A program made the position numbers and the translations under genes. Positions 21,055 to 33,210 of a DNA stretch of 64,000 nucleotides are shown here, piece after piece (positions within the stretch are counted from its first letter, which is position 1; every line of letters begins with the position of its first letter). The notes under the pieces were generated by a model. It was not told where the DNA came from. It did no database searches and worked only from the letters and a program-made list of their open reading frames with translations. This DNA comes from Serpula lacrymans var. lacrymans S7.9. Taxonomy: Eukaryota; Basidiomycota; Agaricomycetes; Boletales; Serpulaceae. The stretch is from positions 411,540 to 475,539 of the forward strand of contig NW_006763290.1 in the NCBI RefSeq assembly GCF_000218685.1, in the 5' to 3' direction.

Positions 21055-21972
21055 CCCAGTAGGCTGGAGGTAACTATTTCACTCTTCAGTTTATCCCTTA
21101 GAATGTTTGTCATTCATCATGACTCATCACAAATAATTCATTGCTGGGGGTGCAGTAGACTAGCACAGATACAAGAAATCAAGAACCTGAGGAATTTTGG
21201 GAATGATGATCCTTATAATCCTCAGGTTTTAGATTTCACAATTTTTTGTTGTTCTAATTTCTACACTATTTTCAGGCAGTTTACCCCCGCCAAACAGGTG
21301 TAAGTGTGACAAGATAGCTCACGTGATAGCAGTCGTATTTGCATGAGTCCTATCTTATAGGTACAGCATCACCCTCCGGGCACCCCTGGCACCAACAACA
21401 ATATTGAAGTGGGCATGTGAGCTCAAATCAAAGTGACATGAATTGCATTGACAACATTCAGTCGTCTGCTAAGGCACTAACATCACATGATCACCTGTGA
21501 CTTTCTTGTATATATCTAATGGCACGCACAAAATCTTATTTTTGTCTTAAAAAACTGCACAGAAAGTTTTGCAGCTTGATTCCGCCCATCTCTGTCCCAG
21601 CCGATTGTCAGAAATATGCGACGTGCAGTTGCCATTAAGAAAATGGAGTCGGACACAGTGTCACAACAAGCATGGATTTGAGTGGGTCACAGGTTGTCAC
21701 AGATCACGTGGTGCGTGAGCCCTACCTTATGCAAGTATTGGCGTGCGAAACATACAGTCATAAAGAAATACTCGGTGCGAACAACCGGTGCCATTTCCAG
21801 TGTCGAATTGTGAATGTGAGACCTGGTAACTACCAGGAATATCCAAAAAGAGAATAATGCAAAATTAGTCATACACTTTTTTAATTTACCCCATTTTGCA
21901 GAGCAATCGACAGAGTGATGGTCGTTTGCTACTACCCACAGAACCCTCCTCAACTAACATTTAGAGTCGGGG
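21055..21972. other. intergenic; CpG-rich upstream region of the SNAP43-like gene
   Basis: The right half (about 21590-21970) has clearly more CpG than the transposon regions and contains short plus-strand frames (21616-21675 and 21672-21857). These could be a first exon or upstream leader of the next gene, but no splice path is convincing. The left half shows nothing supported. Confidence 0.4.
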
Positions 21973-23246
21973 ATGTCTGTTCTCGTATCGCCTTCAACAT
22001 CTCGGGGACAAGTAATTCTTCAGCCCTCGTACTTCACTTCGTCGCTCTATGTACATGCAGTTCGCGATGATATAGCCACTCTTAGCCATCTATTTGCAGA
22101 CCAATATGTGAGGATACAACCTATGCGACCTTTCGGACTGTTCAAGGACATTTGGAACAGACAAGGATGGACCTGGCTGCATTTCAAGGTATTTGACGCA
22201 CGGTCTCACGAATCTTTTCTGTCAATCACAATGAGGCTATTTTCTGGTGGGTCGCATAATGTTTTTGTAATTGCCATCATAACATTTGACTACAGAACGC
22301 TTGATAGAAACTGAAGCATCGATGAGCAGAGTTGTAGCTCTGTTTGGTCTGTACACATTTTTCTCTACTCAACCATCCTCTTTGCCCTCTTTGCAATCAA
22401 TGGCTCATCTCCCTATCTCAACCGGTGCGTAGGCTTAATTATCATATTACGGGCCGCATCCAACTTAAGCTCCCAGATCTTTACGAGTCTCTTTTAACGT
22501 TACCCGACGTCCTCGACACACAGCATCTGCTACCACTTCAACCACATGTGATCTGTGTGCTTTCATTACTTGTGAAGTCCGATCTTTTCTATATTCTTCC
22601 GACATCCGTATGCTTCCCACTTAAACATAGAGCATTGCCGCGAGAGATATTTTTACAAGATGGCAACGAATGTATTCCAGGCGCTGATCCTTTTATACGA
22701 CGGCTTGGTCAACATTCGGCATTAGATGGAGGGCCCAAAAAAAGAGGGCGGCCAACGAGACGCGAGAAGCTCAAGAAGGCGAAAGATGCTGTAACAACTT
22801 TAGATAAATGGTTAGACAGGAGCAGCTATACATATCAGCCTCCTCATCTGCCTGATTCAGAAATATCAAAGCCAGTGATGACACATATTTTGTTATCACA
22901 TCCCCCGACGACGACGCGCAACCACTATCGCACGCAGAAATCACAGTTGCTGGATTCGCTCGACTCTCATGGATTAACAGAGCAAACGTTGGGACAGATA
23001 GCCTTGGAGCGGGCAAATACTGCTGTGCTTTTACGGTTGCGAAAGATTGATGAACAAGCGGCTGAAATGGGGATGGAGGTTGGAGGGGAAGGGGGAGAGA
23101 GGACTGGCTTGGCGAGGGTAGAAAGGGTGGTAGGAGAACTGCAAAAAAGCAATATGGTGGACCGACGAGGTGGGATACTAGGACTTCTGGAAGGCAGTGG
23201 CATTGAACAGAGCACAGTCAAGGTACAGTGTGGGACCGGCATTTGA
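21973..23246 (+). CDS. SNAPc subunit SNAP43/SNAPC1-like protein
   Basis: Three exons: 21973-22246, 22296-22424 and 22477-23246 (TGA). Introns are 49 nt (GTGGGT...TGACTACAG) and 52 nt (GTGCGT...CAACTTAAGCTCCCAG), both phase-consistent. The protein reads DDIATLSHLFADQYV..PFGLFKDIW..WTWLHFKVFDAR, then RVVALFGLYTFFSTQP and HVICVLSLLVKSDLFYILP. This matches the SNAP43 N-terminal pattern, a core of the complex that drives snRNA-gene transcription. The C-terminus has a KKRGRPTRREK basic motif and helical RLRKIDEQAAE. No internal stops are seen and the region is CpG-rich, consistent with a working single-copy gene. The exact start is uncertain because an upstream exon is possible. Confidence 0.55.
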
Positions 23247-23587
23247 GCCAATCGGCCATAGCACAGTCTTATGGAAAGCGAAATTAATCAGCTCGTAAAT
23301 AAATTTAGACACCAAGTATAAACAACTTTTGTCACAGCTAATTGCAGAACGTTAGACATGTCAGCATAGAAATCGCATACAGGTGGACTTGAAAAAATAG
23401 AAATCCCCGAAAGATCAGGAGACTGTATCATCTCAAGTCTAGCTGTGGCGCCTCGTGGCTTCCTGTGGTGGGCAGGCTCTGAGATTAGTCTTTTGAGTCT
23501 AAAATCATTTACTCCCCGCTCATTCCGCTTCAACTCCGAGTGCACATTTTTCACACCAAGATCTCTAACAATCTGCAATTAGCTGTA
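23247..23587. other. no gene recognised
   Basis: Downstream flank of the SNAP43-like gene. A minus-strand frame at 23288-23578 has no recognisable motif. Confidence 0.4.
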
Positions 23588-23798
23588 ATGAAAAAGCCTG
23601 AAAGTAGTTAGAATATTTGATTGTATTTTTGGGCCTATAAGATTTTGTCAGAATAATGTAATGTTGTTGACATATTTTTATATTTCCACACAAAACATAG
23701 TATCAATGGAAATATGTCAACAAAAATACATTTTTCTGACAAAATTTTGTAGGTCCAAAATTCAATCCAATATTTTAACTACTTTCAGACTTTTTCAT
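23588..23798. mobile_element. foldback MITE, 211 bp
   Basis: Nearly the whole element is a hairpin. The left arm runs atgaaaaagcctgaaag, tagttagaatattt, gattttgtcagaa, gttgacatat. The right arm is its reverse complement: atatgtcaac, ctgacaaaattttgt, aatattttaactactttcag, ctttttcat. Arms are about 95 bp with scattered mismatches and a short loop near 23695-23705. There is no coding capacity. TSD not resolved. Confidence 0.8.
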
Positions 23799-23920
23799 CA
23801 ATTTTGAGTGTGACAAAATTGAGTTATGCTTGGTGTGAGAATGGGAATCCAGCGACTGCCATGCCTGGTTGCTTACCGCTTTAGGGCCGATTCCCACCTT
23901 GTGTAGTGCAGAGCATCAAG

Positions 23921-24329
23921 TGTTACAATAACACAATTTTCAGACCTTTAAATTTCATTCTCCTCTTCAACTTTCTTTTTCATTTTTGCACCCTGTGCCA
24001 TGCGGCACTTTCCATTATTGTTCAAACTCCACTTCTCGTGCTGCACTGCCTTTTCTATTTTTGGATACAAGCTTCTCACGCAGTGGAGCTGGTCACACGG
24101 GCTGTGCCCCATGACATCATCAGCCACTGCCTCCATCAACTGTACAGTACACATGTACAAACAAACTGTAGTAGTATATATACCCCAATAGACCAAGGAG
24201 ACTCCTCAGCGAGTCCTGTTGTTTACCCACAACTAACTCAGTCCTATCTAAAGGGTAACCACTCCCATGCACTACCTTTGTAGCTTTGTCTGAGTTATGT
24301 GCCAGAGTATCAAAACTTTGGCTGTAACA
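23921..24329 (+). repeat. solo LTR of the gypsy family
   Basis: A 409-bp LTR from TGTTACAATAACACAATT to GGCTGTAACA. It is flanked by TCAAG (23916-23920) and TTAAG (24330-24334), a 5-bp duplication with one C/T difference. No internal region adjoins it. Confidence 0.9.
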
Positions 24330-24494
24330 TTAAGCTTGCTCTTTCAGCTTTCAACCACCGCAGTTGTTCAATCTCCCATCCATGTAAGTCCATCGCTTCT
24401 GTTCAACCACACTAAAGTAACCATTAGGATCATTAATTCATCAATTTTTTTTCCATTATGGAGTGACCTGATTTTGAGGATGTGCTGGATGCTA

Positions 24495-25001
24495 CATCGG
24501 GAAAAACCATTTTGCTATATAGCCAAGCATGTTTCTATGGCTTCTATGACAACTAATGTATGATTATAATAATCAAGTTTTTTCTATAATAAATAGCATA
24601 GCTGCTATGGTAGCTATAGCAGCTATAGTAGCTATAATAGCTTGTTTCTATCTTTGGGAATTTCATTCTGATTATGATGAAAACACCATTATTACTCACT
24701 AAATGGTTTGGCATGTGTGTTAGCCTGATTATTTATATAATGGAAGTCTATTACATATGTTCTAAATATTGTCTATACATTTCAGCAACCAGGCATTGCT
24801 ATGATAGATGCTATATATGCTATAGCAGCTATAGAAGCTATAATAGCTTGTTAATTTCTATGAGACATTTTTCTGGTGCTAATGAGAATGCTCCTATTAT
24901 TCATACCATGGTTTGGTATGTAGGTAAATTGTTTTATTTAAAAAATGTATCACAAATATCCAAAAAATTCAATTGTACAGGTGCTAGAGAAGACTATTGA
25001 T
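24495..25001 (+). repeat. dispersed repeat, copy also at 45715-46183
   Basis: It begins catcgggaaaaaccattttg and runs through TATAGC-rich sequence to caattgtacaggtgctagag. The inverse copy at 45715-46183 ends caaaatggtttttcctgatg. Blocks such as caaccaggcattgctatgat and tgagacatttttctggtg are shared. Homology continues past 25001 into the transposase relic and, in the other copy, across the TIR-element insertion to 41889-42004. The left end carries the CATCAGGAAAAA-family terminus. Confidence 0.75.
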
Positions 25002-25002
25002 A

Positions 25003-26530
25003 TTGCATCAAAGTTGAATTATACCAGAGCGGATTTTCCAGCAGTTGATTTTGAACACTATAATCGAGTCTTTTGAGCATGATCTCAGCTGCCTCACATG
25101 GTAAAGACTCCCTTAGCATTTGCAAGAGTGAATATATCTGTAGATATCGGTAGAAATTTAGACTGAGAAAAAAAAAAAACTTACGAGCCAACTTGACTAG
25201 CACATACAGTGAAACTCACTGGGGAACATTGCCTTCAGCTCTCTGTTTGCATGATTGTTTGCCTTGAATGATTTGAGGACCTCATTGAGACACTCAAATA
25301 GAAATGTCCAGAAGTTGTGTAAAGGGCCAAAGCTTTGAGCATGGTTATCAACCTGAGTTGCATAATGATAATTTGGCTTGATACAGCTGGACCTGTATAG
25401 TGAAAATAGAATAAAATATATATTAATAGCTATAGTAGCTATGTTACTAAAAAGGATTAGACATACCATGATAAGCTCTGTACAATACTCTCTAATCAGT
25501 GATTTAGCCTTCTTGATAGCCTCATCTGTTGTGACAACACCAACAAAATATTACGTTGAGGCACTGGAGCACAACTACAGAAACAACAACTCAAGGAATA
25601 ATAGTACAACTCATCAAGAGAGGGAGATTGTCTTCACTAATGTTGGTAGACTATGGTCATGTAATCAGTTATGTGACTTTTTAAAATGAAAAGTAAAAGT
25701 ATAGTAAAGAGTAAAGCATAAAATAGGTACTGGGTTGCCTATTGTAACATCTGTCAGAATATTCTTGACTAGGATTTGAAGAGCACTTGGGAGCTTGAGG
25801 AAATTAGCTGGATTGTCCGGGTGAAGTGAAAACTTAGCATCAGTATCTGTTACGATACACAATTTTTGGACCTTTAAATTTCATTCTCCTCTCTAACTTT
25901 CTTCTGTAGTTTTCACACAGTGTGCCATGCGGCACTTTCTATTTTTGTTCAAACTCCACCTTCTCGTACTGTACTGCCTTTTTTCACTCTCAGCTACAAA
26001 ACATTTTACGCAGTGGAGCTGGTCACATGGGCTGCGCCCTATGATATCATCAGCCACTGCCCCCATCAACTGTATAGTACACATATACAAACAACCTATA
26101 GCAGTATAAATACCCAATAGATCCAGGAAACTCCTCAGCGAGTCCTCCTGTTGTTTACCCACAACTAACTTGGTCCCATCCTAAGGGTAACCACTCCCCT
26201 CACTTTTTTATAGCTTTGTCTGAGTTGTGCGCCAGAGTAACAAACTCTTGGTTGTTACAGTGTCATCTTCCATATTCTTTGAGTCATGTTTTCATCAGGT
26301 AGAAAAGTGTTGCCAGTGGGGATGGTATCTAAGGATTCTTGATCTGTTACCATAGGATCATCAGTTGATGCTTGTTTGCATTTCCATTTTGCAGCCTGTA
26401 TATGATCTGGAGGTGAGAAAAATTCAGAGGTGAGAAAAATATTGAGAAGTGAAACAACTTGCTCATTTTCATGTAGCCTCTCAAGCCTTGGCTGCTTTTT
26501 TATCTGCAGCAATCCTCGGTTTGTCTGCTT
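25003..26530 (-). pseudogene. Tnp2/CACTA-like transposase C-terminal relic
   Basis: Minus-strand pieces in order: RIWKM and TDTDAKFSLHPDNPANFLKL (on either side of a solo LTR), AIKKAKSLIREYCTELIM, an intron (about 25395-25470), then KPNYHYATQVDNHAQSFGPL, NFWTFLFECLNEVLKSFKAN, NHANRELKAMFPSEFH and QMLRESLPCEAAEIM. The PNxHYATxV...FGPLxxFW.FLFExLN..LKS..TNNH..GELE pattern is typical of basidiomycete Tnp2-type (CACTA/Plavaka-like) transposases. Stops, indels and the LTR make it non-functional. The exact subfamily is uncertain. Confidence 0.55.
25848..26259 (+). repeat. solo LTR of the gypsy family, inside a transposase relic
   Basis: A 412-bp LTR from TGTTACGATACAC to GGTTGTTACA. Flanking 5-mers are GTATC (25843-25847) and GTGTC (26260-26264), one mismatch. 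On the minus strand it interrupts the open frame between RIWKM and TDTDAKF, so it is younger than the transposase gene. Confidence 0.92.
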
Positions 26531-28727
26531 TCTTTGTTGCAGTTGCTCTCAGCTTCTCCATTTTTTTTAGCTTTTTCTTCCTCATTTTTTCCTGCTGCAA
26601 TGCACACTTTCTCTGCTGCTAAGGCCTTGTGCTTTAGCTTTCTTGTGCATGTTAAAGAAGCAATAATGGGAGCAGCAGTATACAAGAACTCACCAAAATT
26701 CAAGTACTCCATGCTCATTTGCCACACCAAAATTCCTTTGCCATTAAGGCTCAGCAGTTTATCAAGTCTTATGTCATTGTATTCTGAGTCTGTTGTGGAC
26801 TCAAGAGGGGATATTGAAGGGGGGGATTAGACAGGTGGCTGATGTGGATAAAAGGGAACCTACATTGGAACTAGAGCTCTGGGGTCAACCTAACATTCTA
26901 GAGATGTTTGGGGATTTACAGGAAATTCTGTCAACCCAAAGCACAGGTCCTGATATTGACAATAGTTTATTTGCAGAAGCATGCCATCCTAGTTAGTGAT
27001 AGAGCAGACAAAAATACCTGTGATAGAGTGCCACTCAATTGGCCAGTTGGGACAGTATTTAAAACATACTCATGGACACAACATAAATTTGGAGCAAACA
27101 GCCTGTGGTATCACTTTGTGCAGTTGATCAGGATAGAAGAACATTTAGGATTTGTTTGAATAAATGTGTATATAAACAAGCATGCTTGTGCAGCCTGTGA
27201 AGGGTGCACAGACTACAAACTCATGTCAAAAATTTGAAGAACATGCTCATGTTGTCCTCCCACATACCCCATATAGATTCCTCACTCACTATCAACTTTG
27301 TGATTTGTTTAAAACTTACAACAACTAACTTAGCACATTTCATTAAAAGGTAAATTTATTTTAGTCACTTTATACAACTCACTGCCTATCTTTTTATGAA
27401 CAAGACTTGAATCACAACCGCAAACTGAGCATGATGGTGTGGCAACATGATGGTGTGGCACTTAGATGACTGCAAACACTTCATTATGGCACTTGCAGAG
27501 AAAGATGTCTCACGGTTGTAGCAGTTAATATAGACAGCATTGCATCAAGACACAAGTATCAGAAGGATTATAACAAGGGTTGAACTTGCAGCAGAGAACC
27601 TTTATAGAGCGCAAGGATTTACACAATTGGACAATGATTTGATGCTGCTCATTCTTGCATTGTGGTGTTATAAGCTTGCATATACAATGAATCAATCCCT
27701 TGGACTCCTATCACACTCATTAGCCATGCACTGGTCCAAATATTGCCATTTGATCCCCAGTATTTTGTCAATCAAAGCATCAGATAATCAATGCCAGATT
27801 TTTTGGCCAGCTCATACCTCAACCAAAATGTGGACGCAGCCTGCAGATGATGAGATTGCCACCAATAAAATTGCCAACTATGACAAGACACGAAATACAG
27901 GTGGAGGACTCTGTTATAACCATACATCCTCAGTGGATCTGAAGACAGTTGACTTCAAATCACATGTATCCATATATGGAGTAGTACATGGTGATCACCC
28001 TGTTTTCCACTATGGCATCAAACCCTTACATGATACTGACACATAAGCTAAAACCCCTTTTCACTTACACCTTCATTAGCTGTACTTTGTATTGGAAACA
28101 CACCAACTCATTTATGTTCAATAAACTATATGGCAACACCCAAGTTATGATCAAGAATATTGTTTTTACAGTTGCACACCAACAAATATTGGATAATAGC
28201 CAGCCTGTTTATAGGGTGATAATTGGTTAGTGGGCCTATTTTGCCATGCATACATGGAAAAAATATGATCCCAACATGGGGATTATGCATTTGTGTGAGC
28301 ATATTGCATCAGCTACTAATTGTGCCAACATATACAAACATCATCCAACCTGGGATTGTGGTCAGTGTTGAATTTAACTACAAGATGTGGCTGGTTTTGA
28401 CCACCCATCTTCATGGATTGGCAATGTTGTCTGTAGAAATGTATAGCTTCAAACAAGATAGCGATAAAAAGAGGCCAACATTGTGTTTACTAGGATAGGT
28501 CTGCAGTTTGACTTTGCCACTATCTTCTCAAACAGCAGCACCAATCTCATGTGGCCCCTTGAAATGGCCAGTACCAGAGTATAGCAATTTTGGGGTATTA
28601 TCACACCACTTGTCAAGGCTAATCTTGACAGTGACAATATCACAGAAAATTGTATCTGGTTGGAAACCTTGCTGCAGTCTTTGTTTTCCAGAAGGAAATA
28701 GTTGGGTATTTTACAGGTTACATCTAT
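26531..28727 (+). other. degenerate ORFs, unrecognised repeated protein
   Basis: Plus-strand frames include 26793-26996, 26908-27159 and 27540-28046. The last (IITRVELAAENLYRAQGFTQ, LDNDLMLLILALWCYKLAYT, MNQSLGLLS) follows MALAEKDVSRL..LI upstream. It resembles a hypothetical protein I associate with repeats in basidiomycete genomes (ALAENDVxRLxQLI, YRxRGxxxxDxDLxxLIxxxG). I cannot name a function. Stops split it, and the solo LTR at 28728 separates it from later frames. Confidence 0.35.
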
Positions 28728-29158
28728 TGTAACAACCAAAGTTTTTATACTCTAGCGCACAACTACAACAATCAAAGAAGGGTGAGGGAAGGAGTGGATA
28801 AACTCTATTTTGGTAGGACCAAGTTAGTTGTGGGTAAACAATAGGAGGACTCACTGAGGAGTCTCTTTGATCTATTAGGGTATATATACTACTACAGGGT
28901 GTTTGTACATATATACTATATACTTGATAATTGTGGTGGCTGATGATGTTGTCATAAGGCACAGCCCTTGTGACCAACTCCACTATGTGAAAGAGTTGTA
29001 ACTAAAAATATAAGGAAGCTGTGCAGCGCAAAAAAGTGAAAGTACAAGTGGGGTTTGAAAATAAAAGGAAAGCGCCACATAGCACAAGTGTAAAAAATGA
29101 GAAAGAAAGTTAAGTAGGAAAATGAAAATTCAAGGTCTGAAAATTGTGTGTTGTGACA
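28728..29158 (-). repeat. solo LTR of the gypsy family
   Basis: A 431-bp reverse-orientation LTR from TGTAACAACCAAAG to GTGTTGTGACA, with a perfect TSD TCTAT (28723-28727 and 29159-29163). It is slightly longer than other copies through small insertions. Confidence 0.92.
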
Positions 29159-29945
29159 TCTATGGAGCAAAATGGGAAGTGTGTTGCTGTAATACAAGAA
29201 GGATCTCTTTGGCTGTCTACTGTTAAGGTATGAATATTTGGATAAGTACTGCAAATACGCAAAGCTATCCCTTGTGATGACACTGGTCAGCACATAGTTA
29301 TGCAAGGCCTTTGGCTATGGAATGGGACATTCAGCAGATTTTCCCCAACCAAAGCTACAAAGGATCTGAAGGGCAAGGTCTCTTACAAGACTTTAGTGCT
29401 CTCAGTGCCAGGCATCAGGCCTATTGCTTGAAATGGAACATGGGCTGTGTCTGGCACAGATCTGGCAGCCACATTTGAATCTCTGTGGGAGCTAAGTGAA
29501 CTGAACAAGACCTCAAACTGAGTCCATTATGTGGCTTACTAACATTTGGCTTTCCCTACTGGCATCTTGAAGGATTATTTGCATTTATTGCTGAAGCAGG
29601 CACCTGTCAATTTGCAAATAATTCAGCAAAAGGGAAAGATTTGGTAGGTGGTGATGGCATCACCTATAATGTCTGCAATAAGATCATCAAATGGGCAGCA
29701 CTATGGGCTCACACATCTTATGTGCAGCCTGTGGTGCAAATGAGGACAATATCCAACAACAAGTATGTGATAGATTATTAGTGTTGGCTTATGCTAACTC
29801 TAGCAACAACACAGATTATGCTACATCATCTATGTGGCATTTGTGGCCACATGGGGCATCCTACACACTTAGTCAACCCTAAATCTACTATACAGGCCCA
29901 GTTATTTTGTCCTCAAGCTTTAACCAGATTATTGCAGTTGCACAA
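29159..29945 (+). other. continuation of the degenerate ORF region
   Basis: Short plus-strand frames (FGFPYWHLEGLFAFIAEAGT, GKDLVGGDGITYNVCNKII) appear to continue the relic interrupted by the LTR. No family is assigned. Confidence 0.3.
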
Positions 29946-29947
29946 GT

Positions 29948-30123
29948 CATCAGGAAAAACCTAGCTGCCTTTTATAGCTATTATAGCCACCATAGTGATA
30001 TAAAGGGAAAATAGTAGCTATAGTACGCCTAGACAAGTCCCTATTATATAGCGCTATATAGCAGCACTATTTTGAGACATTTGCTATACCAGTTATGATA
30101 GCACCTCTGTAATACATGTGCTA
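29948..30123 (+). mobile_element. CATCAGGAAAAA-family repeat fragment
   Basis: It begins catcaggaaaaacctagctgc and matches 10744-10853 plus 11047-11110 without the tRNA-like insert. The copia element has inserted at its right side; the sequence after the 3' TSD (35309 on) may be its continuation. No right terminus found. Confidence 0.6.
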
Positions 30124-30128
30124 TACCT

Positions 30129-30343
30129 TGACAAAACCGGATAAACCCGGTCTCTGCCGAAGCAGCCATTGTTCTCCATGGAGCATAGCCACCACTCCAT
30201 GGAGTAACCATTGTTCTCCTAGGAGTCATTATACTGTAGCGAGTAGCACCTCCGACTATAAGTAGTAGGGGGTTTAGTATAGGAATACCTCAGTCGTTTC
30301 TATAGCCTCTCGGGCAGCGGCTGAGTTTCACTTAGGTTTATTA
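30129..30343 (+). repeat. copia 5' LTR
   Basis: A 215-bp LTR, TGACAAAACCGG...GGTTTATTA. It contains the palindromic motifs ctccatggag (twice) and ctcctaggag, and a TATA-like gactataagtag. Confidence 0.95.
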
Positions 30344-30363
30344 GGTTATGAGCCCTGGTGCGC
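30344..30363 (+). promoter_or_regulatory. primer-binding site complementary to initiator tRNA-Met anticodon arm
   Basis: The sequence is GGTTATGAGCCCTGGTGCGC, immediately 3' of the 5' LTR. Its reverse complement contains CAGGGCTCATAACC, the anticodon stem-loop (anticodon CAU) of eukaryotic initiator tRNA-Met. Priming from an internal half-tRNA is known for Drosophila copia and yeast Ty5. The match to this organism's own tRNA is inferred. Confidence 0.75.
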
Positions 30364-30412
30364 AAAAGCTATGCAGGAAATAATTTTTATTTAAAACGGC
30401 AACCTCGGAACC

Positions 30413-33210
30413 ATGACCACAGCACGCAATACATCCGCATGTCCAGTTCTCACTGGACCCAACAATTTTCAGATATGGAAACTCCGGATCATCTCAAAGC
30501 TACATCGGGAAAAAGTTCTCCGGGTTGTTACTGGAGAGGAGCTTAAGCCCTCACCAGGAAAACCTACCTCCTCGGAGGATCCTGAGATCACCTGGATACT
30601 AAAGGATGAGAAGGCACATGGAATCATCCAGGACCACATCTCTGATGCCCTCCTAATGAGGACTGGAGACCTCACCAGCTCCAAGGAGTTATTTGATAAA
30701 CTTGTCTCACTCCATCAAACGTCCAATATTGCCTCGGCCTTCTATTCATTCCAGCAACTCACCAAATTGTCCTGGGATGGGACATCACCTATCCAGGACC
30801 ACATTGCGAAAATCCGGACAATTGATTCACACCTCTCCGGAATGAAACTAGGAGTTGATACCAAACTCATGGCTTTCGCTCTTCTCCAATCTCTCCTATG
30901 CACTCCTGAATGGCAAATATTTTAGTCATCAGTAATTAACACGATTGAAGAAAATAAACTTACCTTTGATGCAGTTGAGATCCGGATCACTGCAGAAGTT
31001 GCACAACAGTCAGGGAAGGCCCCTGGAGGTTCTGAATCAGCACTCAAATCCAAGGAGAAATGGTGTAACTTCCACAAAGCCAAATCACACAACACCTCGG
31101 AGTGTCGAACACTTCAGTCAGCTGAAAAAGGTCAAAGGAAGAAGGGAAAGGAAAGATACAAGGATAAAGGAAAAGAGAAGGAAAAGGCAAATATGGCGGA
31201 GAAATCATCTGGATCTGACTCCAAGGAGGAACAGAGTCATATTGCATTGGAACATGTACATATTTCCAAGCCCCTTGCTAAACGCATTCAAGCTTACCTT
31301 GTGTCGGAACCCAATAAGACCAAAACAACAATTATTATTGACTCCGGAGCAACATCCCACATGGTCCCTCACCGCTCCTGGTTTGAGCCAGGAACATACC
31401 ATGTTCTGCATCCTCCGAGGACAATCAGTTTTGGGGATGAATCCTCTGTAAATGCCATTGGCATTGGAACAGTAATCCTACAAGCAACTGTTGGCAAAAA
31501 GTACTACAATATTGCACTGTCAAATGTCTTACTTGTGCCAAACTTCACGTTAGCACTCGTCTCTGTCCACAAATTGTCCAAAACAGGGTTATTAACACTT
31601 TTTCTAGCAGGGTCAAATGCTTGTGAAGTTCGGAAAAAGGAGGAACTTATCCTCACTGCCTTACACAAGCGAGGACTTTATCACATCCAAACAAAACCCG
31701 GAATCAACCCGGAGTCAGCTTTTGCAGCAGTAGATGTAAATTTATTGCACAGGAGAATGGGACACATTGGAATGGACCACTTGCAGCAAATGGTTACAAA
31801 AGGACAGCTCCAGGACGTAGACACCCTTACCGGAACCCCGGAGTTTTGTGAACCTTGTGCTTTAGGAAAGATGAAGAAATTACCTTTCAAGTCCACTGGA
31901 GGAAACTAAGCCAAGTGCCCTATACAAATTGTGCACATAGATGTTGGAGGACCAATCAAACTAACCTCTAGGGAGGGTTTTCAGTGCTGGATTATCATTG
32001 TAGATGATTTCTTTAAATTTCTATGGATATATTTCCTAAAACATAAAAGTGAAGCACTGGAATGATACAAGCAATGGAAAGAAGATGTTCAAACATTCTT
32101 CCGGACTCATTTGGGAGAAGAAAACTTCATTCCACTATACACAGAATTCCTCCAGAGCGATGGGGGAGGAGAATATACTGGCAATGCATTCAAAAATCAA
32201 CTCCGAGGAGATGGTGTCATCCAAGAAACTACAGCTGCAGATACTCCGGAACAAAATGGCATTGCAGAACGCATGAATCAGACATTGGCTACATTAGCAA
32301 CCACCATGCTCTATGATTCCAAGCTCCCAAAGTCATTTTGGGTAGATGCCATGCAAACAGCTGCATATATCACAGCATGCAGCCCAGCATCAGGACTCCA
32401 TGGAAAGACCCCATATGAAATACTGTTTAAAAGGAGAGTTGATCCAACTTTGTTTTGCCCTTTCGGATGCCAAGCATATGCATTGATTCCGAAAGACAAA
32501 AGGCAAGGGAAGTTTTACTCCAAGGGGCACAAAGCCATAATGATTGGCTACACACATGGAAAGCAAGCCTACAAACTCCTAGACACTGAAAAAGAACTGT
32601 GTTTTCCAGTCGGCATGTCATATTCAATGAATCCGGAAAGGTACAAAAGGACAACACTGCTCCCTGGAACACAGACACTAGCACAGATCAGTGGAAGGGA
32701 CTCATTCCAGAGAATGCTCACTATCCAGACCAAAATACATTGGAGGAGGATGATCCCGACCCTCAGATCCGAGATCCAAATGAATTGCAAATGGAACCAC
32801 ATCTCCAATGAGATGTTCCACAAGCAATGGAATCATATCAGCATGAAGATGTTCCAAGAGCAGTGGGGAAATACCTCTGTGGAGACGTTCCGAGAGCAGT
32901 GGGAGCACCTGATCAGCTAAGACACCCACCACAACAGTCTCTACAACCAAGACCTGAACACTGGCCATCTTCAGAACGGAAAGCCAAAGTAGAGTTACAG
33001 TCAGTGGGAGGACAGCCCCTCAACATACAGCCAGCTGATGTGGAAAAAGTCCGAATACAGCTAGACAGCCTGTCTATTGGATCAGCTTCTGGAAGGCATA
33101 CAACACCTCCAAGGAGTCATCCAACACCTCCGAGGAGTGATTCAACACCTTCAGGAGTGAGTGGGGCAACAAATACACAAATGTGTCTACTCCCTGGAGT
33201 ACCTGCATAA
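30413..33210 (+). pseudogene. copia gag, protease and integrase region
   Basis: Gag starts at 30413 (MTTARNTSACPVLTGPNNFQ) with the UBN2-type gag pattern, and is cut by TAG at 30923. The frame then holds a CCHC-like knuckle, the protease motif IIIDSGATSHMV (about 31338), the pre-integrase HRRMGHIGMDHL...CEPCALGK, the integrase first aspartate (VHIDVGGP, after the TAA at 31907), and DGGGEYTGNAF and AERMNQTLATLA (32111-32920). A frameshift around 32827-32920 moves the linker to another frame, which stops at 33210. At 30923 copy 1 still has Gln, so that stop is private to this copy. Confidence 0.9.

Noticed and set aside
24674..25000. ORF conserved between 24674-25000 and 45648-46007 (LISMRHFSGANENAPIIH)
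   Set aside because: The conservation is that of a repeated DNA segment. The frames contain TATAGC microsatellite and length differences, so I do not call a protein.
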